DNA of 64,000 nt, from contig JANAVG010000005.1 in the NCBI GenBank assembly GCA_024213275.1, positions 1-64,000 of the forward strand, given 5' to 3'. This stretch comes from Rossellomorea sp. BNER. GTDB taxonomy: Bacteria > Bacillota > Bacilli > Bacillales > Bacillaceae_B. Under the pieces are notes generated by a model. The model was not told the DNA's origin and ran no database searches. It saw only the letters and a program-made list of their open reading frames with translations. This document shows positions 55,409-62,665 of the stretch, one piece after another; the stretch's first letter is position 1, and each line of letters begins with the position of its first letter. A program made the translations under genes and the position numbers.

Positions 55409-56738
55409 ATGCTTCCTGTATGTACCCCCAGACAGAGACGGGTGCCATGAGCATTTGATAGCAAAGAACAAACAGAAAAAAACCCAAGGTATTTTTCCTT
55501 ATTCGTAAATCAAGGTCATTAAATACACTTTTTTGATATCGGTACAGGATTCCGTAGCTGACTAGTGTTAAAGGCAGCACTAGCAAAGTCATCGGTCCTA
55601 CAATCCAGTAAAAGCCAAAAAACGCTAGAATCAGACCTGGAAGCCAGCAAAATGTGTAGGTTATATCCATATAAGGCATGATCAAATTAATTCCTGTTAA
55701 ATACTTAGAGAAAATAGTGGGTTGCTGCCACGGTTTTGTTTGTTTCAACGCTTCAATCATCCCCCTTGCCCATCTGGATCGCTGCTTAATAAAGTGTGGC
55801 AGTGTTGTTGGGGCATCCGTAAATGCTACTGCTAAAGGTTCAAAATAAACCTTCCAATTTTTCTGGAGAAATTTCCATGTTAAAACAATGTCCTCTCCAA
55901 TAGCATCCGGCCAACCTCCAACCTCCTTAACTGCCTTCACCTTATAAATGCTATAGGCTCCCTGGGCAACAAGTGTTCCCTGATATAAACCTTGTAGTCG
56001 TTTAATTGAAGCAATCCCTAAAAAATAATCCCATTCTTGAATCCTTGTTAGGAGATTATGACGACTATTTCGCACAAGTACCGAGCCAGCGACTGCACAT
56101 ACTTGTTCGGGAGCACTTAACATTCGTGCGACAAGGTAACGAACGGCCGACCGATGTAGCAAGGTGTCTGCATCTAAAGTAATCACTAGTTCCGTACTCA
56201 CATGTTTAATGCCCGTGTTTAGAGCATTGAATTTACCCGGATTACCTTCATGTATCACTTGGATTTCGAGCATAAGCTCCTCTTCTGCTTTTAATACTGC
56301 CTTAACAGTATCATCCGTTGAACCATTATCGACAACAACAACTTTAATAGGAACAGAGTAATCTTGTTGATGAATATATTTTAAGGTATCCGCAATATTT
56401 TCCGCTTCATTTCGGCAGGCAATTAAAATTGAAACAGGGGTTTCCGGCCACTCATTTTTAAACTCCGGCTGCCGATCAAATAGTAAACTAATCACTAAAA
56501 AAGCATTAAGGTATCCAGGTACATAAGAAATTCCTCCTATAATCAGAATGGCACCTGGTGTCGTCATGATATTATTTAAGTCGTTTACCCAAGGAATCGA
56601 TAAATAAATCGCCAACATTGACCATAAAAAAGCAAACCCATGGCTGAGCCAAAACTTTTGGTGAACAGAAATATAGATTGTTTTTTCTTGATTGGGCGGC
56701 ATAGGAAATCTGTGTACATGTCTTGATTCCAGTTTCAA
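55383..56738 (-). CDS. processive family-2 glycosyltransferase (PgaC/HasA-like)
   Basis: A 451-aa membrane glycosyltransferase. Two N-terminal helices (about residues 33-80) precede a GT2 catalytic domain with VVVDNGSTDDT, TLDADTLLHR, IGEDIVLTWKFL and the processivity motif QRSRWARG; three C-terminal helices follow. This is the layout of synthases that make and extrude beta-linked homopolymers such as poly-N-acetylglucosamine or hyaluronan. It starts at TTG with AAGGAG 8 bases upstream. No pgaB-like deacetylase or other ica/pga gene is adjacent, so the polymer is unknown. Confidence 0.88.
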   Translation of the reverse strand: MKLESRHVHRFPMPPNQEKTIYISVHQKFWLSHGFAFLWSMLAIYLSIPWVNDLNNIMTTPGAILIIGGISYVPGYLNAFLVISLLFDRQPEFKNEWPETPVSILIACRNEAENIADTLKYIHQQDYSVPIKVVVVDNGSTDDTVKAVLKAEEELMLEIQVIHEGNPGKFNALNTGIKHVSTELVITLDADTLLHRSAVRYLVARMLSAPEQVCAVAGSVLVRNSRHNLLTRIQEWDYFLGIASIKRLQGLYQGTLVAQGAYSIYKVKAVKEVGGWPDAIGEDIVLTWKFLQKNWKVYFEPLAVAFTDAPTTLPHFIKQRSRWARGMIEALKQTKPWQQPTIFSKYLTGINLIMPYMDITYTFCWLPGLILAFFGFYWIVGPMTLLVLPLTLVSYGILYRYQKSVFNDLDLRIRKNTLGFFLFVLCYQMLMAPVSVWGYIQEAFKFQRIWK

Positions 56739-56974
56739 ATTAGAATCTCCTTATTAGCATAATTGGTACTAGGAAGATTATATTAATACAAACGATTCAT
56801 TGTCTATATTAAATATTGGAATGATTTTAGAAAATGAATTGCTAGAGTCACTCTGCTTTTAGCTATTTTTGCAAATTTTGTTGCTAGACTTTGGTACAGG
56901 AGGTCTGACATGAGTGGACAGCCTCGGTGAATAGGGATTGGCCTTCCCCTCAATTATTACCTCTACGAAAAGGG

Positions 56975-57150
56975 CTTTTTAAAGGCTGTTTTCGTAAACT
57001 TTGTTGCTTTTGGTCAATTATAAACATCTTAAATATTCTTTTAGTGAAACATTTATTGCTTTGACGAAAAGATGCCCCGAAACCTTAATACTTACGGATT
57101 TCTATTCTTGTTCGAAAAGCAACAATCTATGCGAAAACAGCCTTTTTAAA
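56975..57150. mobile_element. MITE-like element, copy 4
   Basis: Bounded by the 9-bp direct repeat CTTTTTAAA. Ends GGCTGTTTTCGTAAACTTTG and CTATGCGAAAACAGC are inverted and the body carries GACGAAAAGATGCCCCGAAACC and GTTCGAAAAGCAACAA, shared with copies 2 and 5. No gene inside. The 530-base gap between the glycosyltransferase and cyclase genes contains this element and nothing else I can support. Confidence 0.85.
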
Positions 57151-57274
57151 AGGTATAGGAAATCTCTTAAATGATTTGTCCATATATCGGATATAATTAA
57201 ATCAACCTAGGACTTTCATACATATATAAAGGTATAATGGATTTATTTGCAGGAAAAAAGTAAGGTGGGAGCTC

Positions 57275-57934
57275 ATGAAATATAAGGGTAGATTGTATTG
57301 TGTACTATTTGGGTTCTTTTCATTTTTAATTTTTCAATTAAGCGGATTCTATTTTAATGGAGAAGACTATTACCAAGCATTTCTTATAAAAGGATTACTT
57401 CTTATACCATTCCTGTTACTTTCTTGGTTTATTGGATTTCAATATGACAAAGTGAAGCTTCATGCAGAACAAGACTTTTTAACGGAAGTTTATAATAGAC
57501 GATTTCTATATACTGTTTTCCCAAAACTAAAAAAGAGATACGAAACTATACATTTGCTGGTGATTGATATTGATCATTTCAAACATATCAATGATACCTA
57601 TGGTCATGCCTACGGGGACAAAGCCTTAAAAATACTTACCAATGTGCTAATCGAAAACACGAGGAAAGAAGATATTATTGCGAGATGGGGTGGAGATGAA
57701 TTTATCATTTTGTCTCCATCTGTTGGTAATAAGCATTATGTGCAACAAATAGTCCAAAACATTTTTGATGCAATAGACGATAAAAACAAAGAATACAAGA
57801 TCAGCCATCAAGAAATCACTATTTCCATTGGGGGTTCCATGTACCCTGATCAAGGGAATCACTTGGATGAGCTAATCAAACTTGCCGATGAAAATATGTA
57901 TCAGCATAAGGACATAAGGGATCGACCAAGGTAG
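57275..57934 (+). CDS. diguanylate cyclase (GGDEF), membrane-anchored
   Basis: A 219-aa enzyme making c-di-GMP from two GTP. Two short N-terminal membrane helices (about residues 8-28 and 38-60) are followed at once by the GGDEF domain: DFLTEVYNRRFL, DIDHFKHINDTYGHAYGD, the intact active site RWGGDEF and an inhibitory RxxD site (RKED) five residues before it. No sensory domain is present. AAGGTGGGAG precedes the ATG. It is relevant that two c-di-GMP riboswitches lie in this window, one of them 4 kb away ahead of sinI. Confidence 0.95.
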   Translation: MKYKGRLYCVLFGFFSFLIFQLSGFYFNGEDYYQAFLIKGLLLIPFLLLSWFIGFQYDKVKLHAEQDFLTEVYNRRFLYTVFPKLKKRYETIHLLVIDIDHFKHINDTYGHAYGDKALKILTNVLIENTRKEDIIARWGGDEFIILSPSVGNKHYVQQIVQNIFDAIDDKNKEYKISHQEITISIGGSMYPDQGNHLDELIKLADENMYQHKDIRDRPR

Positions 57935-58077
57935 ATGTCTTCTATTGAAGGGATCTAATCTTGGTCTTTTAATCTCATATCTATAATATTTTATACTAGT
58001 CCTACAACCTTCAGACATGGGACAAAATACTACTATAATATTATTACAACAGACAGCTAAAAAAGTGGGTGTGTTGG

Positions 58078-59026
58078 ATGGTACAAAAAGTTCTTTTGTT
58101 TGGAGATGTAGGGGTTGATGATGCGATCGCACTGATCTATGCTCATTTAAACGAGGAGATTGAATTGGTGGGGATTGTTGCAGATTACGGGAATGTTTCA
58201 AGAAAAGACGCAGTTGCCAATGTTCATTACTTATTTAAATTATTGAACATCCCCACTGATATTCCTATCATGGGGGGCGCAGAAGTACCCATGACAGCGG
58301 AAGAACCTACTTTTTATCCGGAAATTCACGGAAAGTACGGATTGGGACCTATCGTACCGGGAATATATGAAGGCATCATTGAAAACTTTTTTGAAATTAT
58401 TAAGATCATAGAGAAATACGAAGACGAATTAGTCATTATCAATATTGGAAGACTTACATCCCTTGCGAACTTGTTTATTTTATTTAAAACCCTTATGAGT
58501 AAAGTGAAAGCATTTTATATCATGGGCGGAGCTTTCTGGGTTCCGAGGAATGTAACAGCGGTTTCGGAAGCCAATTATCCATGCGGATCCTATTGCTGTT
58601 AGGATTGTGTTAACGTATGCCAATAATTTAACTATCATTCCATTGAATGTAACTGATCATGCGATTGTGACACCCGAAATGGTCAACTATATTGATTACA
58701 AAGGAAAAACAAAACTCGCCAAACCTTTATTAGATTATTATTATGCCTTTTACAAAAAACGAAACCCTCAAATAAAAGGTAGTCCCATTCATGATGCCCT
58801 GACATTAATGGCATCAATCCACAACGAAATGTTTACTTTTAAAACTTTGCCTGTATACATTGTGACAGCATATGAAGGCATCCAAAGAGGACAAAGCATT
58901 GCGGACATTCGCCCTTATATACAATTTGAAGAAACAGCTAAAAAACATCGGATTGCTTTTTTCTTTGATTATCCTATGTTTTTTAATGAATTCATGAGTA
59001 TTATGACGGGAGAAGCATTCAAGTGA
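58078..59026 (+). pseudogene. nucleoside hydrolase gene with one-base frameshift
   Basis: The first frame (58078-58602) encodes an inosine-uridine-type nucleoside hydrolase N-terminus (LFGDVGVDDAIALIYAH, the metal-binding acidic motif, and INIGRLTSLANLF). It ends early at a stop. The missing continuation, NIHADPIAVRIVLTYANN and on, is in the next frame and runs to 59026. Removing one T near 58579 (in AATTATCC) restores a normal protein of about 315 aa. Either the gene is recently inactivated or the base is a sequencing error, since both halves look well conserved. It would split ribonucleosides into base and ribose. Confidence 0.85.
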
Positions 59027-59065
59027 TTTGGAGCCGTAACCTATCAAAAAATACCACCAATAAAA

Positions 59066-59183
59066 AGGAGCTGTCCCAAAACAAAGTGTCAGGAACCAAA
59101 TTTCAATATATAGAAGAAAACCTCAAAACATCTTCTATATATGAACAATCATAGTGGTTCCGGACCAATTCTAGGACAGCCCT
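59066..59183 (+). repeat. GGGCTGTCC-type hairpin repeat, copy C
   Basis: GGAGCTGTCCCAAAA at the left and CTAGGACAGCCCT at the right are inverted repeats; inside, TATATAGAAGAAAACCTC faces TCTTCTATATATG. It follows the nucleoside hydrolase gene by 40 bases. Confidence 0.8.
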
Positions 59184-59301
59184 AAGCAGAGGTTAATCAT
59201 ACGAGGTCGAATGAGAGGATTCATACTCTATTTTTACGAAAGGTAATGAGGTTAAAGCGAGGCTGGTACAAAAAGTGTGAGTAATTCGAGCATTATTTAT
59301 A

Positions 59302-59490
59302 TTAATGATTGATGAGTTTTAAGGTTGTGCTTTTTTTTAAGCCTGGAGTAGTGCTTGATGACGAAGCTTGTTCGAGGAGCTTTACACGTTCGGCTAAAAA
59401 TGTAAGATCAACGTTTGCTCTTGCCAGCTTACTAATTAAGTCTTCACCTAACCGCTCTAAACGGTCGAGTCGTTCTTCTACCGTTGCCAT
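59302..59490 (-). CDS. small coiled-coil protein downstream of ssbB, 62 aa
   Basis: A 62-aa protein beginning MATVEERLDRLERLGEDL, with heptad leucines over residues 4-42 (coiled coil) and a polar Ser/Thr/Lys tail. AGGAGGTGAACC precedes its ATG. It lies 18 bases after ssbB and is probably co-transcribed with it. I do not recognise a family. A link to competence is only suggested by the operon. Confidence 0.7.
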   Translation of the reverse strand: MATVEERLDRLERLGEDLISKLARANVDLTFLAERVKLLEQASSSSTTPGLKKSTTLKLINH

Positions 59491-59507
59491 GGTTCACCTC
59501 CTATGTC

Positions 59508-59876
59508 CTAGAAGATTGGTATTTCCATTTCTTTTTCCTTCTTTTGCTGTTCCGGCGGTTTTCCATCTAAAAACCGAACCGACTCTGCCACAACTTCAGT
59601 AATATAAACACGTTTTCCCTGTTCATTGTCGTAGTTGCGTGTTTGAATACGACCTACAATTCCAAGGACTGATCCTTTTTGGCAAAATTTCGCCGTATTT
59701 TCAGCAGCCTTGCCCCATAATGTGCAAAGAATAAAATCCGCATCAAACTGTCCATTCTGATTCTTAAAACGACGGTTCAATGCAAGAGTCACATTAAGAA
59801 CCGGTTTTCCATCTGTTGTATGACGCAGATCAGGATCTTTCGTTAAACGGCCAACGATTGTGACTTGATTAATCAA
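59508..59876 (-). CDS. ssbB: single-stranded DNA-binding protein SsbB
   Basis: A 122-aa OB-fold SSB without the long acidic C-terminal tail of SsbA, matching B. subtilis SsbB (YwpH), which coats incoming single strands during transformation. Conserved parts are VTIVGRLTKDPDLRHT, LALNRRF, DADFILCTLWGKAAENTAKF and GIVGRIQTRNYDNEQGKRVY. The start is TTG at 59876 with AGGAGG about 12 bases upstream, a long spacing. A ComK-like box lies upstream, as for B. subtilis ssbB. Confidence 0.92.
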   Translation of the reverse strand: MINQVTIVGRLTKDPDLRHTTDGKPVLNVTLALNRRFKNQNGQFDADFILCTLWGKAAENTAKFCQKGSVLGIVGRIQTRNYDNEQGKRVYITEVVAESVRFLDGKPPEQQKKEKEMEIPIF

Positions 59877-59995
59877 TTTAGTGTATCGCCTCCTTTCTAT
59901 AACTCTATCTTACTGGCGTAAATCCCCTATGTAAAATGAAGGAAGTGACATTCTCACAACTACAATCCTCCACAAAATTTCATTGTCTATAGGTG

Positions 59996-60029
59996 AAAAC
60001 CCTATTTTCATTCTATGAAAGGTATTAAT
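59996..60029 (-). promoter_or_regulatory. candidate ComK box upstream of ssbB
   Basis: AAAA-CCCTA-TTTT (59996-60008) is an exact AT-box (AAAA-N5-TTTT). After 8 bases a degenerate AT-box (GAAA-N5-TAAT, 60017-60029) follows; 8 bases is one of the known K-box spacings. It lies 120 bases from the ssbB start codon. Confidence 0.5.
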
Positions 60030-60140
60030 AACCAATTTTAAAGAAATTGAACTTTTTTTCGGTAAAAATAAAATAGCATATTATGTCATGTAGACAGGCT
60101 ATGGTATAATTTTTATAACCTATTAAATGGAGGATCGTTC

Positions 60141-60581
60141 ATGAAAACATTTAAGGTCATTACTCTTCAAATTGTAAATCATGAGGATTTAAAAGACATT
60201 GAGATTCTGGACGGTTTAATTATTAATAAAGAAGATGAGAAACGTACATGGCTGATTGAAGCATTTATGCCAAAATCCTATTACGACTTTTTCCGGGAAG
60301 CTCAACAGAGTGAGAATGACATTGAGGTTCAAGTGGTTATTTCTCAAAAAGCCAATGATCCAGCTGCCTTTATGACGAGTATACGATGTATCAAACAAAT
60401 GGATGAACATCTAAGTATCCTATTCGAAGGAAAATTAAAAAAGCAACGTAATGAATACGCTGAACTCCTATTGGATGATCTTATACAACAAGGCTTTAAT
60501 GGTGAAAAACTTTCACTAGAGTTTCGTAAAAAAATGCAAGCAAAACCACGATTGGCTGCTGCTCCAAAATCCGGATCATAA
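60141..60581 (+). CDS. ywpF: YwpF-like protein
   Basis: A 146-aa cytoplasmic protein like B. subtilis YwpF: MKTFKVITLQIV, DGLIINKEDEKRTWLIEAFM and ANDPAAFMTSIR correspond. The function of YwpF is unknown. The gene has ATGGAGGATC before its ATG and is divergent from ssbB, the same neighbourhood as in B. subtilis. The C-terminus is basic with an Ala/Pro-rich end. Confidence 0.85.
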   Translation: MKTFKVITLQIVNHEDLKDIEILDGLIINKEDEKRTWLIEAFMPKSYYDFFREAQQSENDIEVQVVISQKANDPAAFMTSIRCIKQMDEHLSILFEGKLKKQRNEYAELLLDDLIQQGFNGEKLSLEFRKKMQAKPRLAAAPKSGS

Positions 60582-60653
60582 TCTGTTCTTAATACAAAAC
60601 GAATGTGAACATATGGTATACTTGAGTTAACATACTTATAAGGGTGTGAAATC

Positions 60654-60974
60654 ATGATTGGGGAAAGAGTGAAAAAGCTCAGACAGGATAGAAAAATGTC
60701 CATGACCGAACTCGCTGACAAAGCCGGAGTCGCTAAGTCCTATTTAAGTTCGATTGAGAGAAACCTTCAACAAAATCCATCTGTTCTATTTCTTGAAAAA
60801 ATAGCAGGAGCTCTTTCCGTTCCAGTAGATGCTCTGCTCCATGATTCCGTTAATGAACAACACATAGACTCTGAGTGGATCAAAATTGTGGAAGAAGCAA
60901 TGGATTCAGGTATATCCAAAGAACAGTTCCGTGAATTTATTGAGTTTAATAAATGGCGTTTAGAAAAAAAATAA
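60654..60974 (+). CDS. sinR: biofilm master repressor SinR
   Basis: A 106-aa SinR. The N-terminal XRE HTH (residues 1-65: MTELADKAGVAKSYLSSIER, LQQNPSVLFLEKIAGAL) is nearly that of B. subtilis, and the C-terminal multimerisation domain reads IDSEWIKIVEEAMDSGISK and EQFREFIEFNKWR. SinR represses matrix operons (eps and tasA) and is held off DNA by SinI. It has GGGTGTG before the ATG and an extended -10 (TGGTATACT) upstream. Unlike in B. subtilis, sinI is not just upstream in the same operon but downstream on the opposite strand. Confidence 0.96.
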   Translation: MIGERVKKLRQDRKMSMTELADKAGVAKSYLSSIERNLQQNPSVLFLEKIAGALSVPVDALLHDSVNEQHIDSEWIKIVEEAMDSGISKEQFREFIEFNKWRLEKK

Positions 60975-60975
60975 A

Positions 60976-61095
60976 GGGGCTGTCCAAAAAGGTTCCTGGA
61001 ACCCCTTGATTTTAAATATAAAGAAGAGGTTTTCTGAAGTCTTCTTCTATTTTTAAATGATGGTTCCTGACTCCTTGTTTTCGGATCAGCCTTAT
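60976..61095 (+). repeat. GGGCTGTCC-type hairpin repeat, copy D, between sinR and sinI
   Basis: GGGGCTGTCCAAAAA and TTTTCGGATCAGCCTT are the outer arms; GAAGAGGTTTTC and GAAGTCTTCTTC words form the inner stem. It starts directly after the sinR stop and ends at the sinI stop, so it probably terminates both genes. Confidence 0.8.
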
Positions 61096-61097
61096 TT

Positions 61098-61232
61098 TTA
61101 TTTGTATGCTATTTTATATTCTGGTATGTTTTTGGTCTGTAAATATTCTCTAATCTCTTCCTTCGTAATTCCTTCCAGTAATGCTTCCTTAATTAGTGCC
61201 ACCCATTCTGGATCTAGTTCCTTTTCCCCCAC
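61098..61232 (-). CDS. sinI: SinR antagonist SinI, 44 aa
   Basis: A GTG start 8 bases after GGGAGG opens 44 codons. The protein begins VGEKELDPEWVALIKEAL and continues LEGITKEEIREYLQ, matching the SinI helical hook (B. subtilis: ELDQEWVELMVEAK and ISPEEIRKYL). SinI binds SinR one to one and blocks its DNA binding, releasing the matrix genes. The gene is convergent with sinR, not upstream of it. A class I c-di-GMP riboswitch occupies its leader. Confidence 0.9.
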   Translation of the reverse strand: MGEKELDPEWVALIKEALLEGITKEEIREYLQTKNIPEYKIAYK

Positions 61233-61246
61233 AAACAATACCTCCC

Positions 61247-61266
61247 AAAATACTCATCAGTATTTT
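61247..61266 (-). promoter_or_regulatory. hairpin abutting the sinI ribosome binding site
   Basis: AAAATACT and AGTATTTT form a perfect 8-bp stem with a 4-base loop between the aptamer and GGGAGG. With only four Us it is a weak terminator; it is a candidate expression platform for the riboswitch. Confidence 0.5.
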
Positions 61267-61269
61267 TTA

Positions 61270-61358
61270 GGCAATCCAGCCGTCATAGTATTATGTAGTT
61301 ACACTCTATATACCGTAGACCTGCGACTTTGCGTCCTTACTTTTCAGTAAGTTTGCCT
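61270..61358 (-). ncRNA. c-di-GMP class I riboswitch upstream of sinI
   Basis: The minus strand shows a canonical GEMM-I aptamer: AGGCAAAC, a P2 hairpin CTTAC-TGAAAA-GTAAG, then GACGCAAAGTCGCAGGTCTACGG, a P3 arm, and TGACGGCTGGATTGCC closing with the 5' GGCAA. All nucleotides that contact c-di-GMP in known members appear present. It begins about 125 bases ahead of the sinI start codon on the sense strand of sinI. Confidence 0.9.
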
Positions 61359-61484
61359 TTTCTGATTGTTTTATTCCTTTGTCCTATACCTATTATACTA
61401 AGTTAATAACCCAATATTTGTTAGTTTATGTCTATTTTGGCAATTATTTTTACCACATATTCCAACAAATAGATCCAACTTGTG

Positions 61485-61530
61485 ACACTTACTTTTCAGT
61501 ATAGTTGAACACCATCTAAATTTTTATCAT
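61485..61530 (-). repeat. partial, degenerate copy of the aptamer 5' half
   Basis: CTATACTGAAAAGTAAGTGTCACAAG (split across about 61488-61514) resembles the P2 hairpin and following GACGCAAAG of the sinI aptamer about 150 bases downstream. It lacks the GACGCAAA core and the P3 arm, so it is at best a decayed tandem aptamer. Confidence 0.35.
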
Positions 61531-61555
61531 ACTTTGTCGAAAAAAAAATTATTTT

Positions 61556-61750
61556 TTATAAAAAATTACGAGAATATGTATTGAGTTTTTTCCTTAGAGG
61601 AATCACAAGCTCATTGATCTGTTTATAACTATTGGCCTGGTAAAATGGTGCTTCTGTGAGATCATTTCCACATGTTGGACAAAGCCATTTTCCGATTTCG
61701 GTGCTACTGAATGATGAGCGGGTACAGCGGGTGCAGGTTTTTTTGTACAT
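61556..61750 (-). CDS. small zinc-ribbon protein, 64 aa
   Basis: Two CxxC pairs (CTRC at about residue 6 and CPTC near 24) form a zinc ribbon in the first 30 residues; the rest is a basic helix (QINELVIPLRKKLNTYSR). GGAGGAGG precedes the ATG. I do not recognise the family; nucleic-acid or protein binding is the usual role of such ribbons. It is upstream of sinI on the same strand, 200 bases from the aptamer. Confidence 0.7.
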   Translation of the reverse strand: MYKKTCTRCTRSSFSSTEIGKWLCPTCGNDLTEAPFYQANSYKQINELVIPLRKKLNTYSRNFL

Positions 61751-62123
61751 GGGAGGTCCTCCTCCATTTTAAGGATTAAATTCTTTATTTATTAGAAATA
61801 GACAGAATAACTTATCATTTGTTCTTTTTTAAGAACCCATAGTTTGAGTATATGCTAATATCTCCTTACTATAAAACCTTATAATTCTTCTTATATTCGT
61901 AATTAAGAACATTTTACGTTTATTCTCTCCATTTTTCTTACAATATCTAACTATTTTGTTTTTAATAAGGAATTTTTTGTTCCATATAGTGAAAAATAAT
62001 AATGATTCTATTAAAAACAACATTTTGGGAGGGGAATTTTGTAATAGATCAAAGGGTTTTGGGATTAAAGAGGTAGGATTAAGTAACAAGGAAAAGTAGG
62101 CTTATAGGTTTTAGTTTATGATC
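61751..62123. other. gap with no supported feature
   Basis: AT-rich sequence between the zinc-ribbon gene and the SinR paralogue gene. An 86-codon frame on the minus strand (61829-62089) has no ribosome binding site and unlikely composition. I see no structured RNA or repeat copy. Confidence 0.4.
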
Positions 62124-62462
62124 TTAAAATAGGTCGTTCTTATTTGACTGCTTCCACAACTCATAATGAAAAAATTCACGTATTTCTTCCTTTTGTATGC
62201 CTATTTTTTTTGCTTTCATCATTAATTCGATCCATTCTTTGTCCAGTTCTTGTGAAACCGCCTTCATATTTATGATATTTTCTATCGGAACTTCTAAAGC
62301 CTTAGATATCTTTTCTACTGCTTGTATAGAAGGATTTGTTTTTAAACTTTCAATATTACTTAAAAAACCTTTAGATATCCCCGCCATATCCGCTAATTTT
62401 GTGATACTTAACCCATTTTCTTCTCTTAGCTTCTTAATTCGCTTTCCAAGTTCTTGACACAT
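62124..62462 (-). CDS. SinR/SlrR-like regulator with SinI-type C-terminus
   Basis: A 112-aa paralogue of SinR. The HTH (GLSITKLADMAGISKGFLSN and LKTNPSIQAVEKISKALEVP) is followed by a SinI-like hook, QELDKEWIELMMKAKKIGIQ and KEEIREFFHYELW. SlrR in B. subtilis combines the same parts in a longer protein. It can probably mix with SinR and SinI in heteromers and alter which matrix or motility genes are repressed. It lies in the same strand and direction as the TasA-like genes upstream, 200 bases after the LPXTG protein gene. Confidence 0.88.
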   Translation of the reverse strand: MCQELGKRIKKLREENGLSITKLADMAGISKGFLSNIESLKTNPSIQAVEKISKALEVPIENIINMKAVSQELDKEWIELMMKAKKIGIQKEEIREFFHYELWKQSNKNDLF

Positions 62463-62665
62463 GGCTCTAACATCCTTTTCCTGTAACGGTCGTTACTTTT
62501 CTTTGATAAGAATTACGCTTTGAAGGGTTAAGCACAATTGATGGGGGTTTGTTATGAGTTTTATTTAATTGATGTTCTATGTAAATTTTTCAATTCATTA
62601 CAGCTTTAATGTAAAAGTAAATATATTTCAACTATAACCAAAAGAAAAGAGGCAAACTTCATGGG

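Noticed and set aside
61057..61350. 97-codon plus-strand frame opposite sinI
   Set aside because: It overlaps the sinI gene and its riboswitch on the other strand and has no start signal.
61829..62089. 86-codon minus-strand frame
   Set aside because: No ribosome binding site; composition rich in Lys/Asn/Ile/Phe as in random AT-rich DNA.
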